64,000 nucleotides of DNA from an endosymbiont of Galathealinum brachiosum. Lineage in GTDB: Bacteria > Pseudomonadota > Gammaproteobacteria > SZUA-229. Where the stretch lies: the NCBI GenBank assembly GCA_003349885.1, contig QFXC01000013.1:682001-746000 (forward strand), given 5' to 3'. Within the stretch, counting starts at the first letter, position 1. Every line of letters starts with the position of its first letter. Both the position numbers and the translations under genes were made by a program. Shown in pieces: positions 1 to 8,058 of this stretch. Under the pieces are notes generated by a model. The model did not search any database. It was given only the letters and a program-made list of their open reading frames with translations, and was not told the DNA's origin.

Positions 1-186
1 TCACCCGGTGCTGCGGTATTCACTGATGTTGGCCAGACCGTTTCTGAAGGCGACACACTTTGCATTATTGAAGCAATGAAAATCCTTAACCAAATTGAAG
101 CTGACAAGTCTGGCAAAGTTAAAGCCATTCTGGTTGAAAACGGTCAGCCTGTTGAGTTTGGTCAACCTCTCTTTATTATTGAATAG
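1..186 (+). CDS. accB: Biotin carboxyl carrier protein of acetyl-CoA carboxylase, C-terminal part (cut by window start)
   Basis: The reading frame is open from the first base and ends in TAG at 184-186, giving the last 61 residues. They form the biotinyl domain, with the EAMK motif whose lysine carries biotin, followed by an NQIEADKSG stretch typical of AccB. The carrier shuttles carboxybiotin between the carboxylase (AccC) and the carboxyltransferase in the first step of fatty acid synthesis. accC starts 9 bases downstream, which is the usual accBC operon. The N-terminal part lies outside the window. Confidence 0.95.
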   Translation, partial: SPGAAVFTDVGQTVSEGDTLCIIEAMKILNQIEADKSGKVKAILVENGQPVEFGQPLFIIE

Positions 187-195
187 TCCAGTATC

Positions 196-1542
196 ATGAT
201 AGAAAAAGTAGTTATAGCTAACCGGGGTGAAATAGCCCTGCGTATTTTACGAGCCTGTCGTGAAATGGACATTAAAACTGTTGCCATTCATTCTGAAGCA
301 GATCGTGATTTGAAACATGTGCGCCTTGCTGATGAATCAGTTTGTATCGGCCCCGCACCTTCCGATCAAAGTTACTTAAATATCCCCGCTATTATTAGTG
401 CGGCTGAAGTAACTGATGCCATGGCAATTCACCCGGGTTATGGTTTCTTATCTGAAAATGCTGACTTTGCAGAACGCGTAGAAGACAGTGGTTTTATTTT
501 CATTGGCCCTAAAGCAGACTCAATTCGTATTATGGGTGACAAAGTTCAGGCAATTGCAGCCATGCAAAAAGCCGGTGTTCCCTGTGTTCCTGGTTCTGAT
601 GGCGCAATTAATGAAGACAATAAAGAAGAAAACATGCGCATTGCCAAAGAAATTGGCTACCCGATTATTATAAAAGCATCGGGCGGCGGCGGTGGTCGTG
701 GCATGCGTGTTGTACACACTGAAAGCGCTTTAATCAGCTCAATTTCTTTAACGAAAGCTGAAGCGGGTGCTGCATTTGGTAATGATGAAGTTTATATGGA
801 AAAATATCTGGAGCATCCTCGCCATGTGGAAATTCAGGTTCTTTCAGATGGACAGGGCAATGCAGTTCATTTAGGCGAGCGTGATTGCTCCATGCAACGT
901 CGCAACCAGAAAGTGGTTGAAGAAGCACCTGCACCTGGTATTACTGAAGAAGTTCGAAATAAAATTGGTGCGGTTTGCGTAAATGCATGCAATGAAATTA
1001 ACTATCGTGGCGCCGGCACATTTGAATTTTTATTCGAAGATGGCGAATTTTATTTCATCGAAATGAATACACGTGTTCAGGTTGAACACCCTGTAACAGA
1101 AATGATTACCGGTGTAGATATTGTTAAAGAACAATTATTTATTGCCGCTGGTGAACCCTTACGCATTAAGCAGGAAGATGTGAAAATAACGGGCCATGCT
1201 ATTGAATGTCGTATCAATGCAGAACATCACAAAACGTTTATTCCTTCACCTGGCTTAATTACTCGATACCACCCACCGGGTGGCCCGGGTGTTCGCGTTG
1301 AGTCACACATTTATGCTGGCTACAGAGTTCCGCCACATTACGATTCAATGATCGGTAAATTGATTTGTCACGGTGATACACGTGATGTTGCTATTGCTCG
1401 TATGCAGGGTGCATTATCTGAAATGGTAATTGACGGTATCAATACCAGCACAAAATTACAGATGAGTATTATGCAGGATGCAAACTTTCAGGCTGGTGGT
1501 GCAAATATTCACTATCTTGAAAAGAAACTGGAAAAACCTTAA
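196..1542 (+). CDS. accC: Acetyl-CoA carboxylase, biotin carboxylase subunit
   Basis: This 448-residue protein has the normal biotin carboxylase length (E. coli about 449). It uses ATP and bicarbonate to carboxylate biotin on AccB. Visible features are the N-terminal fold (about 1-110), an ATP-grasp domain (about 114-320) with the glycine-rich loop GGGGGRGM at 163-170 and the [14 protein letters not shown] signature near 290, and a C-terminal domain. It follows accB by 9 bases and should be co-transcribed with it. An inverted repeat lies just downstream, before prmA, and may limit read-through. Nothing looks damaged. Confidence 0.98.
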   Translation: MIEKVVIANRGEIALRILRACREMDIKTVAIHSEADRDLKHVRLADESVCIGPAPSDQSYLNIPAIISAAEVTDAMAIHPGYGFLSENADFAERVEDSGFIFIGPKADSIRIMGDKVQAIAAMQKAGVPCVPGSDGAINEDNKEENMRIAKEIGYPIIIKASGGGGGRGMRVVHTESALISSISLTKAEAGAAFGNDEVYMEKYLEHPRHVEIQVLSDGQGNAVHLGERDCSMQRRNQKVVEEAPAPGITEEVRNKIGAVCVNACNEINYRGAGTFEFLFEDGEFYFIEMNTRVQVEHPVTEMITGVDIVKEQLFIAAGEPLRIKQEDVKITGHAIECRINAEHHKTFIPSPGLITRYHPPGGPGVRVESHIYAGYRVPPHYDSMIGKLICHGDTRDVAIARMQGALSEMVIDGINTSTKLQMSIMQDANFQAGGANIHYLEKKLEKP

Positions 1543-1549
1543 AACCATT

Positions 1550-1628
1550 GCCACAGAGACGCAGAGAACACAGAGTTAATTAAAATAAAAAACTCTTTTT
1601 CTCTGTGAACTCCGTGTCTCTGTGGCGA
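1550..1628. repeat. Imperfect inverted repeat between accC and prmA (CCACAGAGAC... type)
   Basis: Arm one (about 1550-1575, containing CCACAGAGACGCAGAGAAC) is complementary, with a few mismatches, to arm two (about 1600-1627, containing CTCCGTGTCTCTGTGGC). An A/T-rich centre separates them. The arms could form a long hairpin. Similar CACAGAGA/TCTCTGTG palindromes occur as dispersed intergenic repeats in environmental proteobacteria (recollection, not searched). The second arm covers the GTG at 1622 and ends just before the prmA ATG. Confidence 0.7.
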
Positions 1629-1633
1629 GCATC

Positions 1634-2530
1634 ATGCCCTGGATTCAATTAATACTTCAAACCGATAAAGCCAATAACGATAAAGCCGAAGAGACTTTAC
1701 TCGATGCCGGCGCACTTTCTGTTACTTTTAAAGATGCAGAAGATAATCCTGTACTAGAACCTCTTCCCGGTGAAACACCTTTGTGGGATAAAATTATTCT
1801 TACGGGCTTATTCGAAGCTGATATCAATACCGAATCTTTAAAATCACAAATACTATCTCAACTTGGCGAACAGACATCACTCAAACTCGAAGCACTGGAA
1901 GATAAAGACTGGGTTCGTGCATGGATGGATGATTACAAACCTATGCAGTTTGGAAATCGTTTATGGGTTTGCCCTAAACATTTACCACCGCCACAAGCCG
2001 ATGCGGTAAATTTAATGCTCGACCCGGGTCTGGCATTTGGCACCGGCACCCACCCCACTACCGCCTTATGCCTTGAGTGGCTAGATTCAATAGATGCAGA
2101 GAACGGAATTACTAATAAAAGTGTTCTTGATTTTGGTTGTGGCTCTGGCGTATTAGCCATTGCAGCACTTTTACTGGGCGCTGAACATTGCGATGGCACA
2201 GACATTGATCCACAGGCTATTATCGCAAGTAAAGACAATGCGCTTGAAAACAATGTAAATGATAAATTAGACCTATACTTACCCAAAGACATGCCCGACA
2301 ACCAGTCACATGAATATTATGATATTGTATTAGCTAATATTTTAGCCGGCCCATTAACAGAGCTTGCGGAACAACTGGCAAATTATTGCAGGACGGGGGG
2401 TGACATTGTTTTATCAGGTATACTGGAGACTCAATCAGATAAAATAATTCAGGCCTACTCTCCCTGGTTTAATCTTGACCCCATTGCAGTAAAAGATGAC
2501 TGGATTCGTGTTACCGGCAAGAAAAAATAA
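1634..2530 (+). CDS. prmA: Ribosomal protein L11 methyltransferase
   Basis: The protein (298 residues from this start; E. coli PrmA 293) methylates ribosomal protein L11 using S-adenosylmethionine. The N-terminal L11-recognition domain is followed by a Rossmann methyltransferase domain with DPGLAFGTGTHPTT, the SAM-binding VLDFGCGSGVLAIAA and the NILAGPL motif. I chose the ATG at 1634, whose product begins MPWIQLIL as in PrmA orthologues. The in-frame GTG at 1622 lies inside the arm of an inverted repeat and is unlikely to be used. The accC-prmA neighbourhood is common in gammaproteobacteria. Confidence 0.96.
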   Translation: MPWIQLILQTDKANNDKAEETLLDAGALSVTFKDAEDNPVLEPLPGETPLWDKIILTGLFEADINTESLKSQILSQLGEQTSLKLEALEDKDWVRAWMDDYKPMQFGNRLWVCPKHLPPPQADAVNLMLDPGLAFGTGTHPTTALCLEWLDSIDAENGITNKSVLDFGCGSGVLAIAALLLGAEHCDGTDIDPQAIIASKDNALENNVNDKLDLYLPKDMPDNQSHEYYDIVLANILAGPLTELAEQLANYCRTGGDIVLSGILETQSDKIIQAYSPWFNLDPIAVKDDWIRVTGKKK

Positions 2531-2555
2531 TACTTAAATTTAATTACAAAATTAT

Positions 2556-3305
2556 ATGCAAACTGAATGTCCCCATTGTAATACTGTATTTCGAGTAAAA
2601 GAGTCCGAGTTAGAACAGGCTGACGGGCAAGTTCGTTGCGGCCACTGTCTGGCTATATTCACTGCTGACAATCCATATAATGCCATTAATTATCAAACCG
2701 AAAATAACGCAGTTGAGTCACCTGACATTAATGAAGAAGAAACTGACAGTTCGCCGGATACTCAACACATAGTTGCTGATGTTATTCCCCCGGAATTACG
2801 TGCTGAATCGAGAAAAGGAAAAAAACGATTTGGATTTATCGGCACTTTAATTTTAACTCTGGCAATCTTAACGGGTATATCAGCCATATTTTTACAATAT
2901 GCTTTTTACAATCGTGACAAGCTGGTAAAAATTGCAGAACTACGCCCCTGGTTGAATATTTTATGCCAACAAACAGGCTGCACACTACCGCCACCAAAAG
3001 ATAGAAAATTAATTATTCTTACCAGTAAAAATATTTTTTCTCACCCGAATGTTGAAAATGCGCTAATGGTATCAGCAAGCATCGTAAATCAGGCTGATTT
3101 TGCTCAGGACTTTCCTGTTATTGAATTGCGTTTTGAAAATGTACGGGGGAAAACAATTGCAGGTCGTCGCTTTAATGCCGTTGAATACCTGGGCATTCCT
3201 AAAGAGCAGATTTCAAAAATGCAGCCCGACATTTCTATTAATATCAATCTGGAAATAAAAGATCCGGGTAGCGATATGGTTAGTTATGAGTTTGCTTTTT
3301 TATAA
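2556..3305 (+). CDS. Zinc-ribbon (MJ0042-type) and DUF3426 membrane protein
   Basis: The first 40 residues hold a zinc-ribbon with two CxxC pairs (CPHC and CGHC, about 22 residues apart), as in the MJ0042 family. An acidic, Ser/Thr-rich linker leads to one membrane segment near residues 94-116 (FIGTLILTLAILTGI). The C-terminal part resembles the DUF3426 domain and would be periplasmic. Proteins of this build often sit next to prmA in gammaproteobacteria; their role is unknown. It follows prmA by 25 bases and is probably co-transcribed. Confidence 0.85.
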   Translation: MQTECPHCNTVFRVKESELEQADGQVRCGHCLAIFTADNPYNAINYQTENNAVESPDINEEETDSSPDTQHIVADVIPPELRAESRKGKKRFGFIGTLILTLAILTGISAIFLQYAFYNRDKLVKIAELRPWLNILCQQTGCTLPPPKDRKLIILTSKNIFSHPNVENALMVSASIVNQADFAQDFPVIELRFENVRGKTIAGRRFNAVEYLGIPKEQISKMQPDISININLEIKDPGSDMVSYEFAFL

Positions 3306-3335
3306 AAGTGGATTTCTCACGTGCTTGCTTTGCTC

Positions 3336-3368
3336 GGGGATGGGCCGCGTTTTTTGCGCTCCGTCCCC
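3336..3368. terminator. G+C-rich hairpin downstream of the zinc-ribbon gene
   Basis: Arm 3336-3348 (GGGGATGGGCCGC) pairs with 3356-3368 (GCGCTCCGTCCCC) with one mismatch and two G-T pairs, around a G-T6 loop. It lies between two convergent genes, so a terminator for either side is plausible. However, the T run is in the loop and not after the stem, so it may instead be a dispersed palindromic repeat. Confidence 0.5.
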
Positions 3369-3408
3369 TGTTGTGATTCCGATCAGATTGGCAGAGCAAT
3401 GAACTACT

Positions 3409-3948
3409 TCACCAGACCAGATCATCCGGCACTTCATAATCAGCATACGGATCATTTTCATCTTTCACTTCTTCTTCAAGAATAACAACACGCTTCGCAT
3501 TACGCTGCTGTATTTTTTCTGCAATATCTAACGGTATAAGCTCATAGATACCTTCTATACGAGCAATACCTAACTTACCCTTAACCAGTTGCTGTTTCAT
3601 CTCAGCATTAATATAAATTTTCTTAACTTTATTCTGATGTTCAAAGTTATATGATAGGTCACAGCCTTCATCACGATTGAGTTTATTCGCAAGAATGAGC
3701 TGATTAATTTCAGCTGAAAGCGCTTTACCTTTTGCCTGATCCTGCTTCTTTTTATTTAATTCTCGATCGCGAGCCGCTTTTTCTTCTTCTGCTTTTATTC
3801 TTTTAAGCTCAGCCGTATTATCGACTTTAATTTTTTTATTATTATGCTGCTGTTTTTTCTTTTTATTTTTTTCCTGTTTAGCCTTTTGAACTTGCTGTTT
3901 ACTTACCACACCGGCTTTAAGAAATTGTTCTGCGAAAGGGTTGCTCAT
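3409..3948 (-). CDS. DUF2058 family protein (YaiL-like)
   Basis: The 179-residue protein starts MSNPFAEQFLKAG, the usual start of DUF2058/YaiL proteins. A very Lys/Gln-rich coiled segment follows (about 20-70) and then a compact C-terminal half. It ends in an acidic tail (DENDPYADYEVPDDLVW) that is also typical of the family. E. coli YaiL has been reported to be nucleoprotein- or ribosome-associated, but its function is unsettled. It is convergent with the zinc-ribbon gene and appears to be a single-gene unit. Confidence 0.85.
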   Translation of the reverse strand: MSNPFAEQFLKAGVVSKQQVQKAKQEKNKKKKQQHNNKKIKVDNTAELKRIKAEEEKAARDRELNKKKQDQAKGKALSAEINQLILANKLNRDEGCDLSYNFEHQNKVKKIYINAEMKQQLVKGKLGIARIEGIYELIPLDIAEKIQQRNAKRVVILEEEVKDENDPYADYEVPDDLVW

Positions 3949-4024
3949 TGTTCTATCTCAATAATGTATCTGTATAGGGCTATTTTACCGTGATTTCATT
4001 ACAATGTCTTGAACTAGACACAAC

Positions 4025-4915
4025 TCAGTCCCACAGCCACGCAGCCCCTCTAACGCCACTAGAATCACCATATACCGGCGCAAGCAGACGTGTGTTTACC
4101 ACATCAGAGAAAACATACTGGCCCCACAACTCAGGTACATTTTTATACAGCCTCGACACATTAGACATTCCCCCTCCTAACACGATCACGTCCGGATCAA
4201 GTACATTAATAATGTGTGCCAGGCCTCGTGCCATCCTGTCTTCATAGCGCAGCAGGCATACCTCAGCCTGTGAATCAGCCTTTGACAGAGCCACAACGTC
4301 AACAGCGTCTAGCTGTTCTCCCGTACTTGAAAAATAGTCAGCCGATAAACCTGGCCCCGATAAAAAAGTTTCTATACAGCCGTACTTCCCGCAATAACAC
4401 TCAGAACCGGGAAGCTCGTTGCTTTCTGGCCAGGGCAAAGGGTTATGCCCCCATTCACCTGCAATTGCATTTGCTCCCGTTAATACCTTTCCGTTAACAA
4501 CAATACCTGCACCCGTTCCTGTTCCAACAATTACACCAAAAACAATATTTTCACCTTTTGCAGCACCATCCGTGGCTTCAGATAAAGCAAAGCAGTTAGC
4601 ATCATTACTCATACGAATTTCACGATTCAGCAACTTTTCTAAATCCTGCTTCACCGGCTGACCGTTCATACAAACAGAATTTGAATTTCGTAGTAACTGA
4701 TTTACTGGAGATAAAGAACCGGGCGTACCAATACCAATGCTTGCGCAGTGTTTGATTGATGACTCTATATAACCAACTAAATCAACTATCGCATTTAATG
4801 TTCCCTGATAATCACCCGCTGGTGTTAAAACCCTATGACGAATTAACTGTTTACCATTATCATCAAGTGCAATACCTTCAACTTTAGTTCCACCGAGGTC
4901 TATTCCAATTCGCAT
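4025..4915 (-). CDS. mak: ROK family sugar kinase, fructokinase type
   Basis: This 296-residue ROK kinase closely resembles E. coli Mak (fructo/mannokinase, 302 residues) along its whole length. It has the phosphate loop DLGGTK (6-11), the catalytic Asp in SNDANC (about 105), GEWGHNPLPW, the zinc-binding CYCGKYGCIE (Cys 173, 175, 180) and the late motif VIVLGGGMSN. It should phosphorylate a free hexose, most likely fructose, with ATP in the cytoplasm. The pduO-type gene lies 27 bases upstream on the same strand, so the two may share a transcript. Substrate choice is inferred from similarity only. Confidence 0.85.
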   Translation of the reverse strand: MRIGIDLGGTKVEGIALDDNGKQLIRHRVLTPAGDYQGTLNAIVDLVGYIESSIKHCASIGIGTPGSLSPVNQLLRNSNSVCMNGQPVKQDLEKLLNREIRMSNDANCFALSEATDGAAKGENIVFGVIVGTGTGAGIVVNGKVLTGANAIAGEWGHNPLPWPESNELPGSECYCGKYGCIETFLSGPGLSADYFSSTGEQLDAVDVVALSKADSQAEVCLLRYEDRMARGLAHIINVLDPDVIVLGGGMSNVSRLYKNVPELWGQYVFSDVVNTRLLAPVYGDSSGVRGAAWLWD

Positions 4916-4942
4916 ACTAAATGCCCGTTACTTAATTAATGA

Positions 4943-5497
4943 TTAATTATTAAGACGATCTGACTGCCAGTAAACTTCAGCTTCATCGTCGATTTGATTC
5001 ATAATTCTACTCGCAACAAATAACCAGTCCGACAGACGATTTACATATGCCAGCAACTCGGTTTTAATTACGGTCTCTGAATTTAAAGAAACCATCACCC
5101 TTTCTGTTCGTCGGCAAATTGTACGTGCCATATGACAGAAGCAGGCTGCTTCTCCTCCGCCCGGCAGAATAAACTCCTTGAGTGGCTGCAACTTCTCATT
5201 CATTTCATCTAAGGTAGACTCTAACCAGTCAATACGCGACTGATTTATCTTTTCATAATCAGGCATAACCAGTTCACCGCCCAGATTAAAAAGATCATGC
5301 TGAATGGTAATCATATTCTCCCGAACCTCACCCGGCTGACATTTGTTGACGACCACCCCCAGCATACTATTTAGTTCGTCTAAATCACCGATTGCATGCA
5401 TTCGTAAACTGTCTTTAGCTACTCGGCTACCATCGGCCATGCCGGTAGTTCCACTGTCACCCTTTCGGGTATAAATTTTTGAAAGTCGATAACCCAC
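4943..5497 (-). CDS. pduO: Cob(I)alamin adenosyltransferase, PduO type
   Basis: The 184-residue protein matches the PduO class of ATP:corrinoid adenosyltransferases, which transfer the adenosyl group of ATP to cob(I)alamin to make coenzyme B12. The N-terminal ATP-binding segment KGDSGTTGMADGSRV and the C-terminal ARTICRRTERV helix with its conserved arginines are present. It is divergent from the B12 importer gene btuC, with about 45 bases between starts, which fits a role in using imported cobalamin. It is not a CobA/BtuR-type enzyme. The symbol follows the family name. Confidence 0.9.
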   Translation of the reverse strand: MGYRLSKIYTRKGDSGTTGMADGSRVAKDSLRMHAIGDLDELNSMLGVVVNKCQPGEVRENMITIQHDLFNLGGELVMPDYEKINQSRIDWLESTLDEMNEKLQPLKEFILPGGGEAACFCHMARTICRRTERVMVSLNSETVIKTELLAYVNRLSDWLFVASRIMNQIDDEAEVYWQSDRLNN

Positions 5498-5543
5498 TAT
5501 TTAAACCTGCGTGTTAATTAAGTTAATTAAGCTTATAATCACT

Positions 5544-6581
5544 ATGCCATTAAATAAACCCATAGATACTGATTTTTTTAAAATGCGTAAACCTCTAACC
5601 ATACTCTTTCTACTTATATTATTGAGCATTGTCAGTTTTTTATTTGCACTTTCAGTTGGCAGCCTGTCTTTATCTTTTAACGATATACTAAAAACACTAA
5701 TGGGTGATGGCTCAGACATAACACGCACTGTGATTTATGAATTACGCCTGCCTCGCGCATATGTGGCATTTATTACAGGGGCTCTGCTATCGTTAGCGGG
5801 CATGTTAATGCAGGTATTATTACGCAACCCTTTGGCTGATCCATATATTCTGGGTGTTTCTGGTGGTGCATCAGTAGGTGCCATACTGGCTATAGGTGCA
5901 GGTTTGGCAACTGGCCTTGTATCAGCAAGCGCGTTTGTTGGTGCACTTATTTCTATTACTCTGGTTTTTGGTCTAGCGCATGGCAGAGGTAGCTGGAACC
6001 CTTCTCGCTTACTACTGACAGGTGTGGTTGTTGCATCCGGCTGGGGCGCTACAATTAATTTCATCTTATCGGTGAGCCCTGACCAGTCACTTAAAGGTAT
6101 GCTGTTCTGGTTGATGGGAGATTTAAGTTACGCGCATTCTGAACAGCTAAGTAACCCGGTATTACCTCTTGTATTAATTATAGGCCTGGCACTCAGTTTA
6201 ATAATGGCACGTTCACTCAATGTATTATCACGGGGGGAAATGCAGGCCAGTGTATTAGGTATTTCACTTAAACCGCTTCGCCTAAGCCTTTTTTTACTCG
6301 CCTCAGCCCTCACCGCAATTGCAGTCACTCAGGCTGGCAGTATCGGTTTTGTGGGATTAATCATCCCACACATGATGCGTTTATTAATCAGCAGTGACCA
6401 TCGCTGGTTAGCCCCCGCCTGTGTATTTGCGGGGGGTAGCTTATTGCTTTTATCAGACACGTTAGCACGTAGCATTATTGCACCACAGCAATTACCCGTT
6501 GGCGTCATAACCGCATTTATTGGTGTACCATTATTTTTATTTTTATTAAGCCGTGGTTATAAACAGCAGGAGATGTCATGA
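5544..6581 (+). CDS. btuC: Cobalamin ABC transporter permease, FecCD family
   Basis: This FecCD/BtuC-type permease has about ten hydrophobic segments and the conserved ELRLPRAYVAFITG and NPLADPYILGVSGG motifs. The C-terminal SIGFVGLIIPH segment forms the coupling region to the ATPase. The ATG at 5544 gives 345 residues (E. coli BtuC 326). An ATG at 5583 is also possible, and the codon at 5511 seems too far upstream. The ATPase gene overlaps its stop by 4 bases. Neighbouring B12 genes favour cobalamin over iron-siderophore as substrate; this is inference from context. Confidence 0.85.
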   Translation: MPLNKPIDTDFFKMRKPLTILFLLILLSIVSFLFALSVGSLSLSFNDILKTLMGDGSDITRTVIYELRLPRAYVAFITGALLSLAGMLMQVLLRNPLADPYILGVSGGASVGAILAIGAGLATGLVSASAFVGALISITLVFGLAHGRGSWNPSRLLLTGVVVASGWGATINFILSVSPDQSLKGMLFWLMGDLSYAHSEQLSNPVLPLVLIIGLALSLIMARSLNVLSRGEMQASVLGISLKPLRLSLFLLASALTAIAVTQAGSIGFVGLIIPHMMRLLISSDHRWLAPACVFAGGSLLLLSDTLARSIIAPQQLPVGVITAFIGVPLFLFLLSRGYKQQEMS

Positions 6582-7345
6582 GCTTGTTATCTACTTCAAA
6601 TTTAAGAATAAAAATAAGCAACACCCTGGTTTGTGATGATTTGAACATTGAATGCAAACAATCAGAAGTCTGGGGCATTCTCGGTCGCAATGGAAAAGGA
6701 AAAACAACTCTACTTCATACATTGGCAGGATTACGTCCGGCATTAAACGGCAACATAACTATTCAGAAAAAAAACATTTTAGAGTTAACACGTAAACAAA
6801 TTGCACAACAACTGGGTGTACTATTACAACATCATGAAGACAGCTTCCCATGCAGTGTAATTGAAACCGTAATAACAGGACGTCACCCACATATCAGTAA
6901 CTGGCAGTGGGAAAGTAAAAACGACTACGAAATTGCACACAATGCACTAAATAGTGTTCAGCTTTCTCATTTAGCAGAACGTCCGATCAATCAACTCTCC
7001 GGTGGTGAGCGCCAACGAGTTGCCATTGCGACACTGATAACACAAAACCCACAGATATTATTACTGGATGAACCGAATAGTCACCTGGATTTAAAATATC
7101 AGATTCAGATATTAGAAACATTATGTAATCAGGCAATACATCAGAAAAAAATAATTATGATGACCTTACATGATTTAAATTTAGCTGCCCGGTTTTGTGA
7201 CAAACTAATGTTACTGCTAGGTGATGGAAAAGTGTTAGTCGGAAACACCAATGAACTGCTTAGTGAAGAGAATTTACTGAAGCTTTTTGATTACCCGATA
7301 ACTCGAATTAACTCTGGTAAATACCCGATATTTATAGCCGGATAG
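6578..7345 (+). CDS. btuD: Cobalamin ABC transporter ATP-binding protein
   Basis: The 255-residue ATPase has Walker A GRNGKGKTT, the ABC signature LSGGERQRVAIA, Walker B ILLLDEPNSHLD and the switch histidine in TLHDLN. It resembles the FecE/BtuD group that energises B12 and siderophore import. Its ATG overlaps the permease stop by 4 bases, so the two subunits are translationally coupled. The matching binding protein, btuF, is encoded about 3 kb away on the other strand. Confidence 0.88.
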   Translation: MSLLSTSNLRIKISNTLVCDDLNIECKQSEVWGILGRNGKGKTTLLHTLAGLRPALNGNITIQKKNILELTRKQIAQQLGVLLQHHEDSFPCSVIETVITGRHPHISNWQWESKNDYEIAHNALNSVQLSHLAERPINQLSGGERQRVAIATLITQNPQILLLDEPNSHLDLKYQIQILETLCNQAIHQKKIIMMTLHDLNLAARFCDKLMLLLGDGKVLVGNTNELLSEENLLKLFDYPITRINSGKYPIFIAG

Positions 7346-7371
7346 TAAGAGTATATTATTGGTTAGATATA

Positions 7372-8055
7372 TCAGTTTAATCTGAAATCAATATCTATAT
7401 TAAACAGCTCTGCTTTTTTTAAATGATTTTCAGCAATTAAAAATGGAGAAGCATCCATAACTGCCGATTTTGCTGCTTCATCCAGCAAGCCATAACGACT
7501 TGATTTCACAATAGCTATATTAGATACCTGTCCATCTGGATACAGCATAAATTTAATTTTTACCAGACCTTCACGTCTTTGCCTGATAGCCATGAATGGA
7601 TAATTTTTATGTTTATTAATTTCACGATGCAACAAACCCAATAACAGATTTTTCTGCTCACCTAATAACTCTCTGTTCTCAGCCTCTGCTAATTCTACTA
7701 TTTTCTCCTGATAATCATTACCTCTATCTAATTCATCTAATTCTTCATCCGACTCATCAATCGCACTGAATTCAATTATTTCTTCGGGCTCTTTTTTAAC
7801 AGATGGACTTTTTACTTCATGATAATCATTTACTACAGATTTATGGTTATCTATTTTTTTTAATTTATTACTTTTCTTACTAGAAACTTTTTCAACTCTA
7901 TTGTTCTTTGCTTCTAGTTTTACTGAAATAAAATTAGAAACCTCTTCAACCCCCCCATAACTGAAATCATTAATATAATAAAAAATAAACACACCATGCA
8001 CCAGCCCCGAAAAGGCCAGTGCAATAACAATTATTTTTTTAGAACACTTAAACAA
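7372..8055 (-). CDS. tonB: TonB-family energy transducer
   Basis: The 227-residue protein has an N-terminal membrane anchor (about 8-28), a Lys/Glu-rich periplasmic spacer and a C-terminal TonB domain (about 145-225). The latter includes the MAIRQRREGLVKIKFMLYPDGQV pattern with the family Tyr/Pro and the closing beta strands. The spacer is rich in Glu/Lys/Ser, not in the Pro-Glu/Pro-Lys repeats of E. coli TonB. The gene begins 3 bases after btuB ends and so should be under the same cobalamin riboswitch, which suggests a TonB dedicated to B12 uptake. No exbB/exbD are nearby. Confidence 0.85.
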   Translation of the reverse strand: MFKCSKKIIVIALAFSGLVHGVFIFYYINDFSYGGVEEVSNFISVKLEAKNNRVEKVSSKKSNKLKKIDNHKSVVNDYHEVKSPSVKKEPEEIIEFSAIDESDEELDELDRGNDYQEKIVELAEAENRELLGEQKNLLLGLLHREINKHKNYPFMAIRQRREGLVKIKFMLYPDGQVSNIAIVKSSRYGLLDEAAKSAVMDASPFLIAENHLKKAELFNIDIDFRLN

Positions 8056-8058
8056 TTT

